64,000 nucleotides of DNA from Vibrio tubiashii ATCC 19109 (lineage in GTDB: Bacteria; Pseudomonadota; Gammaproteobacteria; Enterobacterales; Vibrionaceae), in the NCBI RefSeq assembly GCF_000772105.1, contig NZ_CP009355.1, forward strand, positions 434,001 to 498,000, read 5' to 3'. The notes beneath the pieces were generated by a model, which was given only the letters and a program-made list of their open reading frames with translations, had not been told where the DNA came from and searched no databases. Below, one piece after another: positions 17,695 to 26,804 of the stretch. Position 1 is the first letter of the stretch, and each line of letters starts with the position of its first letter. The translations under genes and the position numbers were made by a program.

Positions 17695-19370
17695 TAGTGC
17701 TTTCTCCCTAGTCGGAGAATAGACATGGTCATTTCTTCGTTTATTTCTTCGCCAAGAAGTTCGATTAGTTGTTCTGAAGTGTACTTCGTCGCTTGGTCTG
17801 CTAAAAAGTCCTCAAATGGTTTAGTTACTGACTTATCGCCAAAAACATATGAAGATATACGTTGCATATCTCCACCAAATGTTTCGAATGGAGGAGAGAC
17901 AACATCTAGTCCGTATCCTTCATCCCTAAATATATGTACACACTTGGATGGAACTTCTCTAACAACGGCTAGTGAATGCGTTGCTAGGATGGCTTTGGAC
18001 TTAAACGGAGCAAGGACTGTCTTGAGTAAAGACACGAACTCTATCTCTAAAGTTGGATGCAAAAAAAGTTCGGGCTCGTCTATTACGACCAAACTATTTT
18101 GCTTCAGCTCTCCCACTACGTTTATTGCAATATACGTGAATAATCTTTGACCTGAACTTAATGTGCAAAGGTCACCTTCTTTCAGGAATATCACCCCTTT
18201 TTCTAAGTCACATGCTTCTTTCAACTTTTCTTCTGATACATATTCGACTATGTCAGGAGACAACGGTAAAAACTGCTTACCATCAATGGTTTCGGCTGCC
18301 AATGAAGCCACACCTAATTTAGATAGATCTTTGATTTCTAGAGCTAACTTGTCGAACTCAAAAGCAGTTCTAAGAGCGCTATGAATTGTCGAATATTTTT
18401 GGACACGGTCTTTAACAAAGTTAAGCTTTGCATCATCGTAGATTGCTTTGATTATAGATAAACCTGAATGGTACACTGGTAGATTGCGGTTGATGCCAAT
18501 CGCACCATCTGCCTTTTTGTGACGGAACCCAAAATAGGTATAAGCCTGTTTATCTTGTAAATTATGCTGATTTAGATCTAGTTCAAACTCTTCAAAAGGG
18601 CTGTATGAAACAAGAATCATATTTCTAAAGTTGGGTACTTTGTCAAATGGCTGATGACCTGACTCCTTAAGCTTCTCTAGGTCACCTATACCTGTTTTTA
18701 ACCAATACTCCACTAGAGACTTTATACTGTAAGATTTACCGATCCCATTTGGCCCAATCAAAACATTTATATCATAAGGTAAAATAGAGGACTCAAATCT
18801 GAAAGGGACAGCTTTTACTCGCTTATCTTTTGACAACAAGTTCAGATTGAAATTGTAAATTTCCATTGAGCTTCCATCAAAGATACGCCAGCCATCTTTG
18901 AATGATTTGGTTGCTCCGCTCTCGCGCAGTAAGGAGTTAGTGAACTCATCACTGTCAAGTAGAGGAGTAATTGATTCATCTTTTATAACATTTTTAAGTA
19001 AGCCAGCATCTTTTAGTTCTGTTAGAAGTTCTATGGCTTTGTCCGTTCCAAGTTTAGACTCGACTATTGCGTAAAATTCAATGTCTGAAGGTAATGAGAT
19101 ATAGTTGCACCCTACTATAGGGAAAAAGCCATCCCAACCAGCAGCTTTCATTTCATTCAAAGTACTTGCAGTATAGTCACTTCCTTCAATCAGCACTTTT
19201 ATGTGGAAATCAAAGTCTACTACTTGCCCATCAAAATATAACTTGGCATTTAGAGTCGTTTTTGTTCCATAGTCGTCCCAGTCATTGCCGTTCAGCGCTA
19301 ACAGGTTCGGTTCTGTAGCGAGACCTGAAGGAGTTTGCCACGTACCTTGACCATGGTAATAAATTCTCAT
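17694..19370 (-). CDS. AAA/ABC-type ATPase, PtuA-like with N-terminal extension
   Basis: A 558-residue protein whose ATPase core begins late. Walker A is GPNGIGKS at 206-213, the ABC signature LSSGQR starts at 404, Walker B LVVIDEPE ends near 434, and the switch His is in ATHS near 465. This is the OLD/AAA_21-type ATPase organisation of Septu PtuA. About 200 N-terminal residues precede the core and are unusual for a short PtuA; they include a compact, beta-rich first part. It is paired with an HNH gene as in Septu, so it is probably an anti-phage ATPase sensor/activator. Confidence 0.75.
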   Translation of the reverse strand: MRIYYHGQGTWQTPSGLATEPNLLALNGNDWDDYGTKTTLNAKLYFDGQVVDFDFHIKVLIEGSDYTASTLNEMKAAGWDGFFPIVGCNYISLPSDIEFYAIVESKLGTDKAIELLTELKDAGLLKNVIKDESITPLLDSDEFTNSLLRESGATKSFKDGWRIFDGSSMEIYNFNLNLLSKDKRVKAVPFRFESSILPYDINVLIGPNGIGKSYSIKSLVEYWLKTGIGDLEKLKESGHQPFDKVPNFRNMILVSYSPFEEFELDLNQHNLQDKQAYTYFGFRHKKADGAIGINRNLPVYHSGLSIIKAIYDDAKLNFVKDRVQKYSTIHSALRTAFEFDKLALEIKDLSKLGVASLAAETIDGKQFLPLSPDIVEYVSEEKLKEACDLEKGVIFLKEGDLCTLSSGQRLFTYIAINVVGELKQNSLVVIDEPELFLHPTLEIEFVSLLKTVLAPFKSKAILATHSLAVVREVPSKCVHIFRDEGYGLDVVSPPFETFGGDMQRISSYVFGDKSVTKPFEDFLADQATKYTSEQLIELLGEEINEEMTMSILRLGRKH

Positions 19371-19789
19371 AATTCAACCTTCTAAAACTCTAATGCATGT
19401 AGATCTGCAATAATATGAAATTGATGGTGTATCAGTTTATCAAATCCTAGAGGCAAAACTCTTCTTCTTGTCAAAAATAACGTGATTCCAGTCACTTACG
19501 TAATTTCGCAAGACGACATGTTGAGGTGACTGAGTATTAAATTCTGAAGCGCTTGCAAAGCACGCTGATTACACAGCAAGAAAAGTTTAATCGGTCGGTT
19601 TACCCTCAAAGAGAACAGCCGTTACACCTATTGAAGTTCAACCACTGGAAGGCAGTACTGCCTTCCATTTTTTTTAAAAAAAAATGCTAACTCTCAACTA
19701 ATTGATTAAGAACGAAAGTGCTCTAATTTTATAATAAGTAACTAATAATATTAGTATTTTTAGTATAGATTTTCTAATTTCACCTAGAT
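19371..19789. other. Non-coding gap between Septu-like pair and second integrase
   Basis: This 419-bp AT-rich region holds the promoter of the leftward ATPase gene. It also has a perfect 20-bp palindrome (GGAAGGCAGT/ACTGCCTTCC, 19647-19666) followed by a long T-run, which is a rightward terminator with no visible gene before it. I see no protein gene here. It may mark the left edge of a nested element. Confidence 0.5.
19647..19675 (+). terminator. Orphan palindromic terminator
   Basis: A perfect 20-bp palindrome is followed by ATTTTTTTTT. It lies in a gap with no upstream rightward gene, so a lost gene or a small RNA is possible. Confidence 0.65.
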
Positions 19790-20950
19790 ATGATGCTCTC
19801 AAATAGAAGAGCAGCAGAAGCTGCCAAGTTGAGAAAAATGGAAAATGGGAACACAAAAACACTAGAACAATACATTAAAAGCTACATGAAAAGCTTCCAG
19901 TTTTTGGCTGCTGAATCGACATTCAAATCTGACAACTGTAAAGCAAACCGATTGATAGATTCTTATGGTCAGATACCCATTCAGGATTTCTGCCATAGCG
20001 ACATTCTCGACATTATAGATGACCTGCATGAATGCTACGCCAACAAAACTATCAATGCATTCCTGACTATATTAAGAGCAACATTTGCCATTGCAAAGCG
20101 TGATGGTGCTATTAATACCGATCCTATGGCTGGGATCAAGACTCTGAAAAACGGTAAGAGTAAACCTTATCCTTTTACTAAAGCTGAATTGAAAAAACTG
20201 CACAACACAGCATGGTTGTGCGAAAGCGGTAAAAATGCCGCCGAGCTTAACGTGTTAACAGGTTTACGTATCAGTGAAATTCTTGCGATTGGCTGGGAAG
20301 ATGTCGATTTCGAGAAGCGTAAGCTATATGTACGACGAGCCAGAGTTCTAACCAACTACAAAACACCGAAAAATCCAGAATCTGTCCGCACTGTTGAGCT
20401 CAATACATTGGCCATAAGCATTCTGAAACAACAATTAAAAATTACAGGTCAAAAGCCAGCGCTGAATGTTTCTGTTGTGCAGGAAGATAATAAAACACGT
20501 ACTCAAGAGCACGTTCGATTTGTTTTCTACAACAGCAAAAATAACGCACCGTTTCTTAACGCCGCGCAATACAACAAAGCATTTTTTAAAGGGTTTCTTG
20601 AAGACGCAGGTGTAAGTCATCGAGGTGCTGGTCAACTACGGCATACATTCGCTAGTCAAAACCTAACCGCAGGGATTTCGAAAGACTGGATTGCAATGCA
20701 AATGGGTCATACTGACACTGCGATGATCGATAAGCACTATGGCGAATGGATCACTGACGATTCCCCTGATTATGCGAATGCATCTGCGAAACACCTCGCA
20801 GGAACGTTTGGACAGTCGTTACCTGCTGATGAAACAGAGGTATCTGGAGAGGTCATAATTCAGAACGATGAATTGGCATTGGTCAAAATCCTTCAAACTA
20901 AACCTGAGCTTCTCGCTGCGGTAAAAATGCTTGTCGGGAGTCAGCCATGA
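19790..20950 (+). CDS. Second tyrosine recombinase inside the island
   Basis: A 386-residue protein with a core-binding domain (~25-110) and a catalytic domain with Arg in TGLRISE (~157), RHTF (~283) and DKHYGEW (Tyr ~317). The N-terminus seems short compared with phage integrases that carry a full arm-binding domain, and an in-frame stop lies just upstream. It overlaps the next small frame by 4 bp (ATGA) and heads a set with relaxase-like and KfrA-like genes. It may be the recombinase of a nested or older element. Confidence 0.85.
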   Translation: MMLSNRRAAEAAKLRKMENGNTKTLEQYIKSYMKSFQFLAAESTFKSDNCKANRLIDSYGQIPIQDFCHSDILDIIDDLHECYANKTINAFLTILRATFAIAKRDGAINTDPMAGIKTLKNGKSKPYPFTKAELKKLHNTAWLCESGKNAAELNVLTGLRISEILAIGWEDVDFEKRKLYVRRARVLTNYKTPKNPESVRTVELNTLAISILKQQLKITGQKPALNVSVVQEDNKTRTQEHVRFVFYNSKNNAPFLNAAQYNKAFFKGFLEDAGVSHRGAGQLRHTFASQNLTAGISKDWIAMQMGHTDTAMIDKHYGEWITDDSPDYANASAKHLAGTFGQSLPADETEVSGEVIIQNDELALVKILQTKPELLAAVKMLVGSQP

Positions 20951-21165
20951 TTACTCTCGACACCATTGGCATTTGTGTTGTCAGCCATGGCAGTTTCACT
21001 GCCAAGAATGGCACCATTGGTGCCAAAGTCATTCACTTAAAAAGTGAGATGACTAAGCAACCCGCTGCGCTCCCGTCACACTTTTTGTTCCAAAAAGATG
21101 AACGTGAGCTGCGGGCAAGAGATGGCTCTCTTGACTCTCTGCCATACTCACCCTCTCGGGGGTGA
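20947..21165 (+). CDS. Possible small protein between integrase and relaxase
   Basis: A 72-codon frame whose ATG overlaps the integrase stop (ATGA) and whose stop is 2 bases before the ATG of the relaxase-like gene, the spacing of translationally coupled genes. The product has no recognisable domain. The same DNA carries two tight hairpins (20988-21004 and 21009-21025) and could instead be non-coding, for example a transfer-origin region. Confidence 0.4.
   Translation: MITLDTIGICVVSHGSFTAKNGTIGAKVIHLKSEMTKQPAALPSHFLFQKDERELRARDGSLDSLPYSPSRG
20988..21025 (+). other. Tandem hairpins upstream of relaxase-like gene
   Basis: Two adjacent perfect stem-loops, TGGCAG/CTGCCA and TGGCACC/GGTGCCA, lie within 40 bp, about 140 bp before the relaxase-like gene. 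Inverted repeats upstream of mob genes are typical of transfer origins, so this is a candidate oriT part. It is not a T-run terminator. Confidence 0.35.
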
Positions 21166-21167
21166 TT

Positions 21168-22658
21168 ATGAAGGAAATTCGATTCTTTCATCGACGCTTT
21201 AACTTCACATCAAAACCAGTTGATCGAGTTAAATGCGAACACTCGCTAGCTCACTCATTACGTATCGCTCCACCAACAGCCGCTAATAAAGCTAAGAAGT
21301 TGGAGTGGAATGAGGAGCTTGCAGATTCCAACTTAATCTGGCTCGGTTCAAATATTTTGTCTTTGAGCTCAGTGTCTGAAGAGGAGCGTCTGGAGCTGTT
21401 ATATCAATTCGCACCTGAGCCTAAAATTCGTAATCAGTCCAAGCTGCAAACTCAGCAGCGGCAATATCGCCTCAAAATTAAGAAAGCTATAGAGAGTGAA
21501 ACAAGTAAAGGTAATGTTGATGTAGCTAAGTTTTTGCAAGATATCTTAAATACAAAAGGGCATGTTTCGTACTCTCGCATAGAGCAGTTTAAAAAGCTTC
21601 CAATGCAGAGGAAAGCTCAACGCATCAAAATGCTCGAAACGTATTTGAACGCATACAATCAATTACAACAACGGCCAGCCGCTAATCATGTCTTTCTGCA
21701 AGAAGGCATCTTTAAAATTCCACATCGGTGGGATGTTGGTACTGATGTTATCAGCGTTGAGGAATACATACTTTTTACGCAAAAATTTTTGGACGACCAT
21801 TTCCCTGATTATCCTATTCGCGCAATCATTGCGCATGACGATGAGCGTAGCATTGAAGTAACTACTGGAGCACATACTCACTACTTTATCTCAGGTCAAA
21901 ATAGCCAGACAGGTAAATATGACTTAAGGAAGAGTCAGATTAGAGTAGTTAATAAGTACATCAATTCTAGTTTTCCCGATGAGGAGTTACTACCTGATGA
22001 TGGGAAACTAAGCAGAAAATTAACCGAAAAATTTGGCCACTACTTTCAGTGCATGGTATTGGATTACGCTAACGAGCACTTGTTTAAAAGTAAAGCGCTA
22101 AGAGCAGACTTTGCACCTGAAACGGAGCAGAAGTCAGAGCTTCGCAAGAAAATGGACAGAGAAGCAAGCCTACCCAAATCTGAACGTAGCCATAATCATT
22201 ACACTCATCAATTAGAGCTTGCTCAAGCAAAGGTTCAATCGGCAGAGCAACAGTATGACAAGTTGCTAGAAAATACCCAGTCACTGGAAAGGCAGTTTGA
22301 AAAGTTACTTGATGAAGTCACTGAAGTACAAATTAATCTCAGCGAGCTGCAAGTTGAAAAAGTTACTGTAATGACAGAAGTATCGGAGCTTCAGGCACAA
22401 AAGTCGCGTCTATCTCAGCTAACGAAAGAATTAACAGAAGCTATCGTGCCAAAGTTGATCAGTGTGTTTAAGAAAGTGTTGCTTGCTCTCAATGCTCGTG
22501 ACCAAAAGATGGCAACGAAACAGATTGAGTATCTTGATTCCGCTTTCAGTGCCGCGTTAGAGCTTCCTCCTTCGGTAGCGCAAGGGATTAACAGAGAAAT
22601 TATGGCTATTAAAAAGGCCAATACTACAATTGAAGCCGAAGCTTCAATGGATAAGTAA
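21168..22658 (+). CDS. MobV/Pre-like relaxase or plasmid recombination protein
   Basis: A protein of about 496 residues. Near residue 221 is AHDDERSIEVTTGAHTHY, resembling the HxDE...HxH metal-binding motif of MobV/Pre relaxases, which nick DNA for conjugative mobilisation. A coiled-coil region follows (~345-430), rich in Glu, Gln and Lys. The start at 21168 has a GGGGGTG stretch before it. The distance between motif parts is somewhat long for MobV, so this may be a divergent branch. The context with integrase and KfrA-like genes supports a mobilisation role. Confidence 0.6.
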   Translation: MKEIRFFHRRFNFTSKPVDRVKCEHSLAHSLRIAPPTAANKAKKLEWNEELADSNLIWLGSNILSLSSVSEEERLELLYQFAPEPKIRNQSKLQTQQRQYRLKIKKAIESETSKGNVDVAKFLQDILNTKGHVSYSRIEQFKKLPMQRKAQRIKMLETYLNAYNQLQQRPAANHVFLQEGIFKIPHRWDVGTDVISVEEYILFTQKFLDDHFPDYPIRAIIAHDDERSIEVTTGAHTHYFISGQNSQTGKYDLRKSQIRVVNKYINSSFPDEELLPDDGKLSRKLTEKFGHYFQCMVLDYANEHLFKSKALRADFAPETEQKSELRKKMDREASLPKSERSHNHYTHQLELAQAKVQSAEQQYDKLLENTQSLERQFEKLLDEVTEVQINLSELQVEKVTVMTEVSELQAQKSRLSQLTKELTEAIVPKLISVFKKVLLALNARDQKMATKQIEYLDSAFSAALELPPSVAQGINREIMAIKKANTTIEAEASMDK

Positions 22659-22682
22659 GTTAGTTCACGTAACTAACTTACT
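22654..22682. promoter_or_regulatory. 12-bp inverted repeat before KfrA-like gene
   Basis: AGTAAGTTAGTT / AACTAACTTACT are perfect 12-bp arms around CACGT, overlapping the relaxase stop and 45 bp before the KfrA-like start. A further half-site-like ACTAACTAAC follows at 22684. KfrA proteins bind their own promoters, so this is a plausible autoregulatory operator. Confidence 0.55.
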
Positions 22683-22726
22683 GTACTAACTAACCTGAAA
22701 ATAATAACTAAAACATAGGTAAAACA

Positions 22727-23554
22727 ATGGCTAGACCAAAATCGTATACCGATGACGATGTCATCAAAATTGCTACTCAATTGATCAGCAAGGGAAAGAA
22801 ACCTTCGGGCTGGCATATAAAGGAAGTTCTTGGTCGAGGGAAAATTTCCACGATTAAGGCAGACTTAGATCGGCTGATACAAAATGGACATATCTCGGTT
22901 GAAGCCCTTAATGCGCAAGACTATAAAGTGTGTGAAGCTACCCGTGCTTTTCTGTCATATGATCTTCCAGTGGAGTTGCAGGAACTTTTAGCTAAGCGGG
23001 AGGAAGAGCTTTGTAAAGTAATGCGTGATATGACGACTGCTTTGAATAACAAGGCGCACGAGCATTATGAAACCATGATGGCTATTCGTGTCAGAGATCT
23101 CGATGCAAAATACAATCTAACGTATCAAGCAAAAGAGCAAGCTGAAGCTGACTTTACTGATATTGAAGAACGTCTACAAAAGCAAGTTGAAGAGAAAGAA
23201 CACCTTGAAGACAAGATTGAAGAGCTAGAGTGTGATTTGGCTGAGTCAAAACAAAATAATTCTGAGTTACTACAGCACAACCTTCACCTTACAAATAACT
23301 TGAGCGCAGCGGCAGAGAAGTACGAGACACTTCAAGGTACGCACCAAGACCTGAATGGGCAGCTTTCAGCACTACAAAACGATCATACTGCTGTAGCTGT
23401 GAAACTGGAGTTCGCGATAAACGAAAACGACAGCCTCCAATCACGCGTTGATGAGTTAACTGTTAGGTATGAGGAAGCGAAAGAGCAGTTAGCTGAAACC
23501 AAAGCGAAGTTAACAGTCTCTGAGGATAGGCTACATAAGTCAGAAAGCAGCTAG
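22727..23554 (+). CDS. KfrA-like DNA-binding coiled-coil protein
   Basis: A 275-residue protein. Residues 1-60 match the KfrA N-terminal DNA-binding type (MARPKSYTDDDVIKIA..., then a winged-helix-like IKEVLGRGKISTIKADL). The remaining ~200 residues are an almost continuous coiled coil rich in Glu, Gln, Leu and Ala. KfrA of plasmids is an autorepressor that forms filamentous dimers and helps plasmid maintenance. In an island it points to a plasmid-like stability or replication module. Confidence 0.8.
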   Translation: MARPKSYTDDDVIKIATQLISKGKKPSGWHIKEVLGRGKISTIKADLDRLIQNGHISVEALNAQDYKVCEATRAFLSYDLPVELQELLAKREEELCKVMRDMTTALNNKAHEHYETMMAIRVRDLDAKYNLTYQAKEQAEADFTDIEERLQKQVEEKEHLEDKIEELECDLAESKQNNSELLQHNLHLTNNLSAAAEKYETLQGTHQDLNGQLSALQNDHTAVAVKLEFAINENDSLQSRVDELTVRYEEAKEQLAETKAKLTVSEDRLHKSESS

Positions 23555-23745
23555 AAAAATCGATAGAAGGAAACAGGTAGTCGTAATTTACCAAGTCGTT
23601 TTATGTTCGCACCACACTCTCGTGGTCATAGTGTAAGTCCGATGAAATCACATTACTTATTATTATGACTTGAGTTGCTTAATCAACAAGAGCAGTATTG
23701 GAGGAATAAAACCTTACCACATGCAAGGTAAATCAAAGGATTAGA

Positions 23746-24918
23746 ATGGAAAACTTCATAGATGCAGATTTGTTTTCTCAAGTAGAGGAACATCTGAAAT
23801 GTACCGAGCTAAACTGGTTGATGGGCGCAGGTATTAGTTATGATGCCAAACTGCCACTTATGTACCCGCTGACAAATAAAGTTAAGAAGGACTTAAAAGC
23901 GGACAACCAGGACGTGTTCGATAAGATTGTTGCTCCCCTGTTCACAGAGTTACCTCAGGAGTGCCATATCGAACATATCCTCAGTCATTTAGGTGACTAT
24001 GCAGCCTTGGCGGAGAGGAGTAAAGACAAAAAGATCAGTATCAATGGTGCTGAAGTAACGTTAGTTGAGTTGCAAGAAGCCCATCGTTTAATTCTTGACT
24101 CTATATCAAATGTAATTAGAAGTGGTTATGTTGAAGACAAAGCAGGAAACACAACTGAACAAGGAACTATAGCTGAACCAATAGTAGAAATTGACTCTCA
24201 TTTAGAGTTTATTGACACTTTATTCAATCACGCAGGTGCTGGTATTTATGAACGGAGGAAGTCCGTAAACATTTTCACCACCAACTATGACACCTTGCTA
24301 GAAGATGCTTTGGCATTAAATAAAATCTCATACTGGGATGGTTTTTCTGGAGGTGCAGTAGCTCACCGAACTCAACGCTATGGTGAGCCTGTCCCTACTA
24401 GTGGTCAACGTGCCAACTTAGTCAAAATGCATGGTTCAATAGACTGGTTTCTATGTGAAAAGGGACATGTTTGGAGAGTCAGAGATAATGATCGCTATCC
24501 AAAAGCTGACCGCCGCGTTCTCATCTATCCTCAAGCTACAAAATATATAGCAACCCAACAAGATCCATTCTCTGCACAATTTGACCTATTTCGTAAAGCT
24601 CTAAACTCTTCGAATAGTAATGTGTTAGCTGTGTGCGGTTATAGTTTTGGAGATGAGCATATCAACAATGAAATTGAGTTCGCCCTATCTAAAGATGACA
24701 ACAGAACCGTTTTAGTCGCTTTTCTTGAATGCCGAGAAGAAATGCCATCCTGTCTAGAGCAATGGCGCAAGTCGAGTTATGGCTCGCGAGTAATTATTGC
24801 ATCTCTTCATGGTCTCTATGTAGGTGCGCAAGGCCCCTTTAAAAGAAAACAAGATGACGACTATTGGTGGACATTCAAAGGTGTCACATCAGTACTTAAA
24901 AACGGATGTGAGGTATAA
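23746..24918 (+). CDS. SIR2-like NADase, first gene of SIR2-HerA defence operon
   Basis: A 390-residue protein with SIR2-family signatures: MGAGIS (26-31), FTTNYDTLLE (~177-186), KMHGSIDW with the catalytic-type His (~227-234) and VCGYSFGDEHIN (~297). Such bacterial defence SIR2 domains cleave NAD+ when infection is sensed, halting growth. The HerA-like ATPase gene follows after 3 bp, the known SIR2-HerA pairing. A 191-bp non-coding leader lies before it. Confidence 0.88.
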   Translation: MENFIDADLFSQVEEHLKCTELNWLMGAGISYDAKLPLMYPLTNKVKKDLKADNQDVFDKIVAPLFTELPQECHIEHILSHLGDYAALAERSKDKKISINGAEVTLVELQEAHRLILDSISNVIRSGYVEDKAGNTTEQGTIAEPIVEIDSHLEFIDTLFNHAGAGIYERRKSVNIFTTNYDTLLEDALALNKISYWDGFSGGAVAHRTQRYGEPVPTSGQRANLVKMHGSIDWFLCEKGHVWRVRDNDRYPKADRRVLIYPQATKYIATQQDPFSAQFDLFRKALNSSNSNVLAVCGYSFGDEHINNEIEFALSKDDNRTVLVAFLECREEMPSCLEQWRKSSYGSRVIIASLHGLYVGAQGPFKRKQDDDYWWTFKGVTSVLKNGCEV

Positions 24919-24921
24919 ATC

Positions 24922-26757
24922 ATGTTTACACCAACTGACGAGCTGAAAATAGGCCAAGTTGTTGAGGTCTCAGGGACGACTATCAAAGTGGAAGTCTCGA
25001 ATAAGGTCTCTGAACTAACTCGAACTTTCGACGGTCGAGTTTATCCAATAGGCCAAATTGGCAGTATGGTTAAAATCCACTACGGTCGAAAGGTTATTTT
25101 TGGTTTAGTGACAATGCTTCGAATGCGCTCTGAAGAGTTACTAGAGGCAGGTATGCCTATAAATACTGATTCTGACCAACGTTTGATGGAAGTGCAGCTA
25201 TTGGCGGAAGGTAGTTGGAATAACGCTAGCTCCAAATTGTCCTTTAAGCGAGGTATTAAGACATATCCATTACCTCAGCAAGGTGTGTTCTTATTAACAA
25301 ATGACGAGATTTCATGTGTTTATCGCTCTGCTGAAGGTGAACGAGAAGAGAACGTAGATCCATTAGTTCCATTTGCTGTATATAGTGCATCAGAGTCAAC
25401 AGCTTGCCGAGCGAATATAAATAAAATGTTTGGAATGCACTGTGCAGTATTGGGCTCGACAGGTTCAGGAAAATCAGGAACAGTCGCAGCAATAATTCAC
25501 AGTGTTTTGGAACACAAGAGTGGAGAAAAAAGCTTCTCCCCGCAAATAGTTGTAATTGATCCACATGGGGAGTACGGTGCTGCATTCAGTGAGCGAGCTG
25601 TTCAATATCGAGCATACGATATTGCAGCAGGTCAAGATGGGCAAGAACGTATAAAGCTTCCATATTGGCTAATGTCGAGTGATGAATTTACTAACCTTAT
25701 TATTGGGAAAACCGAAAGAAGTGCAACTAGCCAAAACAATGTCGTTCAAAAAGCACTTACCCATGCAAGAATGGTTGCGGCAGGAATAGTTAAATCATGT
25801 CCAAGTGAGTTCGGTACAAATGCATTAGATCACTTAGATAACTTCGATGACCCAGATCTGTGTGATGGTAAAGAATTGTCACACGTATTGGAGTTTGACC
25901 GTGATAAACCTAGACCGTTTTGTCTTAATGAGTTCGAGAATCATATTCGATATATACAAGGAGGCAGGTGGAATCAAAACAGTCATCAAACACAAACACC
26001 GTCAGCTTTAGCCTCTTCCCCGATCCCTTCAGTACTAGATAAACTGAAAGTACTACGTCGAGATACTCGACTCTCCTTTATGATGCATTGCTGGGAAGGC
26101 GAGCAAGATCAGATAAAACTGCATAAAGTCTTGAATCAATTTGTTGGTTCCCCAGAAGAAGCTGGAAAAGATATCAGAATCATTGATATCTCAGGGTTGC
26201 CCAACGAAGTTGCTGGCCCTCTTGCAGCATTGATAGCCAGGTTATTATTTCAATATAAAGTGTTCCAAACACAAGATGAAAAAGAACAAGACCCAATTTT
26301 ACTTGTTTGCGAAGAAGCGCATAGATATGTACCTGATCACGGTGAAGCTCAATATGCAGCTGCACAGGGAGCGATAAGACGTATTGCACGGGAAGGAAGA
26401 AAATATGGCCTTGGGCTAATGTTGGTGAGTCAAAGGCCCGCAGATGTGGATAGTACTGTGATATCACAATGTGGCACCTGGGTCGTATTAAGGCTAACTA
26501 ATTCTGCTGATCAGCAGCATGTTGCCCGTTTTCTACCTGATGGACTGTCAGGAATGGTTGGTGCACTACCTATTTTATCTCAACAGGAAGCCATATTTGT
26601 TGGTGAGGGTGCTGCTCTGCCCTCGCGCATCAGAGTTAGAGACCTTAGTAAAGAACAACTGCCTAAGTCAAACACAATACCTTTTGCTGAAGGTTGGGCT
26701 AATGGTCGCTTAAAACTAGACGAGCTTGAGGCTATTGCTGAGAGAATGTGTAGCTGA
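24922..26757 (+). CDS. HerA-like hexameric ATPase
   Basis: A 611-residue protein with an N-terminal HAS-barrel-like segment (~5-90) and a HerA/FtsK ATPase core. Walker A is GSTGSGKSG (~178), followed by VIDPHGEYG (~212), then Walker B LLVCEEAH (~460), an Arg-rich REGRKYGLG region and SQRPADVD (~500). HerA ATPases form hexamers that translocate DNA or act as scaffolds. With the adjacent SIR2 gene it is the recognised two-gene anti-phage core, and two further genes follow in the same direction. Confidence 0.92.
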   Translation: MFTPTDELKIGQVVEVSGTTIKVEVSNKVSELTRTFDGRVYPIGQIGSMVKIHYGRKVIFGLVTMLRMRSEELLEAGMPINTDSDQRLMEVQLLAEGSWNNASSKLSFKRGIKTYPLPQQGVFLLTNDEISCVYRSAEGEREENVDPLVPFAVYSASESTACRANINKMFGMHCAVLGSTGSGKSGTVAAIIHSVLEHKSGEKSFSPQIVVIDPHGEYGAAFSERAVQYRAYDIAAGQDGQERIKLPYWLMSSDEFTNLIIGKTERSATSQNNVVQKALTHARMVAAGIVKSCPSEFGTNALDHLDNFDDPDLCDGKELSHVLEFDRDKPRPFCLNEFENHIRYIQGGRWNQNSHQTQTPSALASSPIPSVLDKLKVLRRDTRLSFMMHCWEGEQDQIKLHKVLNQFVGSPEEAGKDIRIIDISGLPNEVAGPLAALIARLLFQYKVFQTQDEKEQDPILLVCEEAHRYVPDHGEAQYAAAQGAIRRIAREGRKYGLGLMLVSQRPADVDSTVISQCGTWVVLRLTNSADQQHVARFLPDGLSGMVGALPILSQQEAIFVGEGAALPSRIRVRDLSKEQLPKSNTIPFAEGWANGRLKLDELEAIAERMCS

Positions 26758-26804
26758 ACAAGCTAAAGCACGGTTCTTATTGACTGTCTATTTAGAGGTA
26801 AGAA

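Noticed and set aside
17725..18150. Plus-strand frame opposite the PtuA-like gene
   Set aside because: It is antisense to conserved ATPase motifs with no ribosome site.
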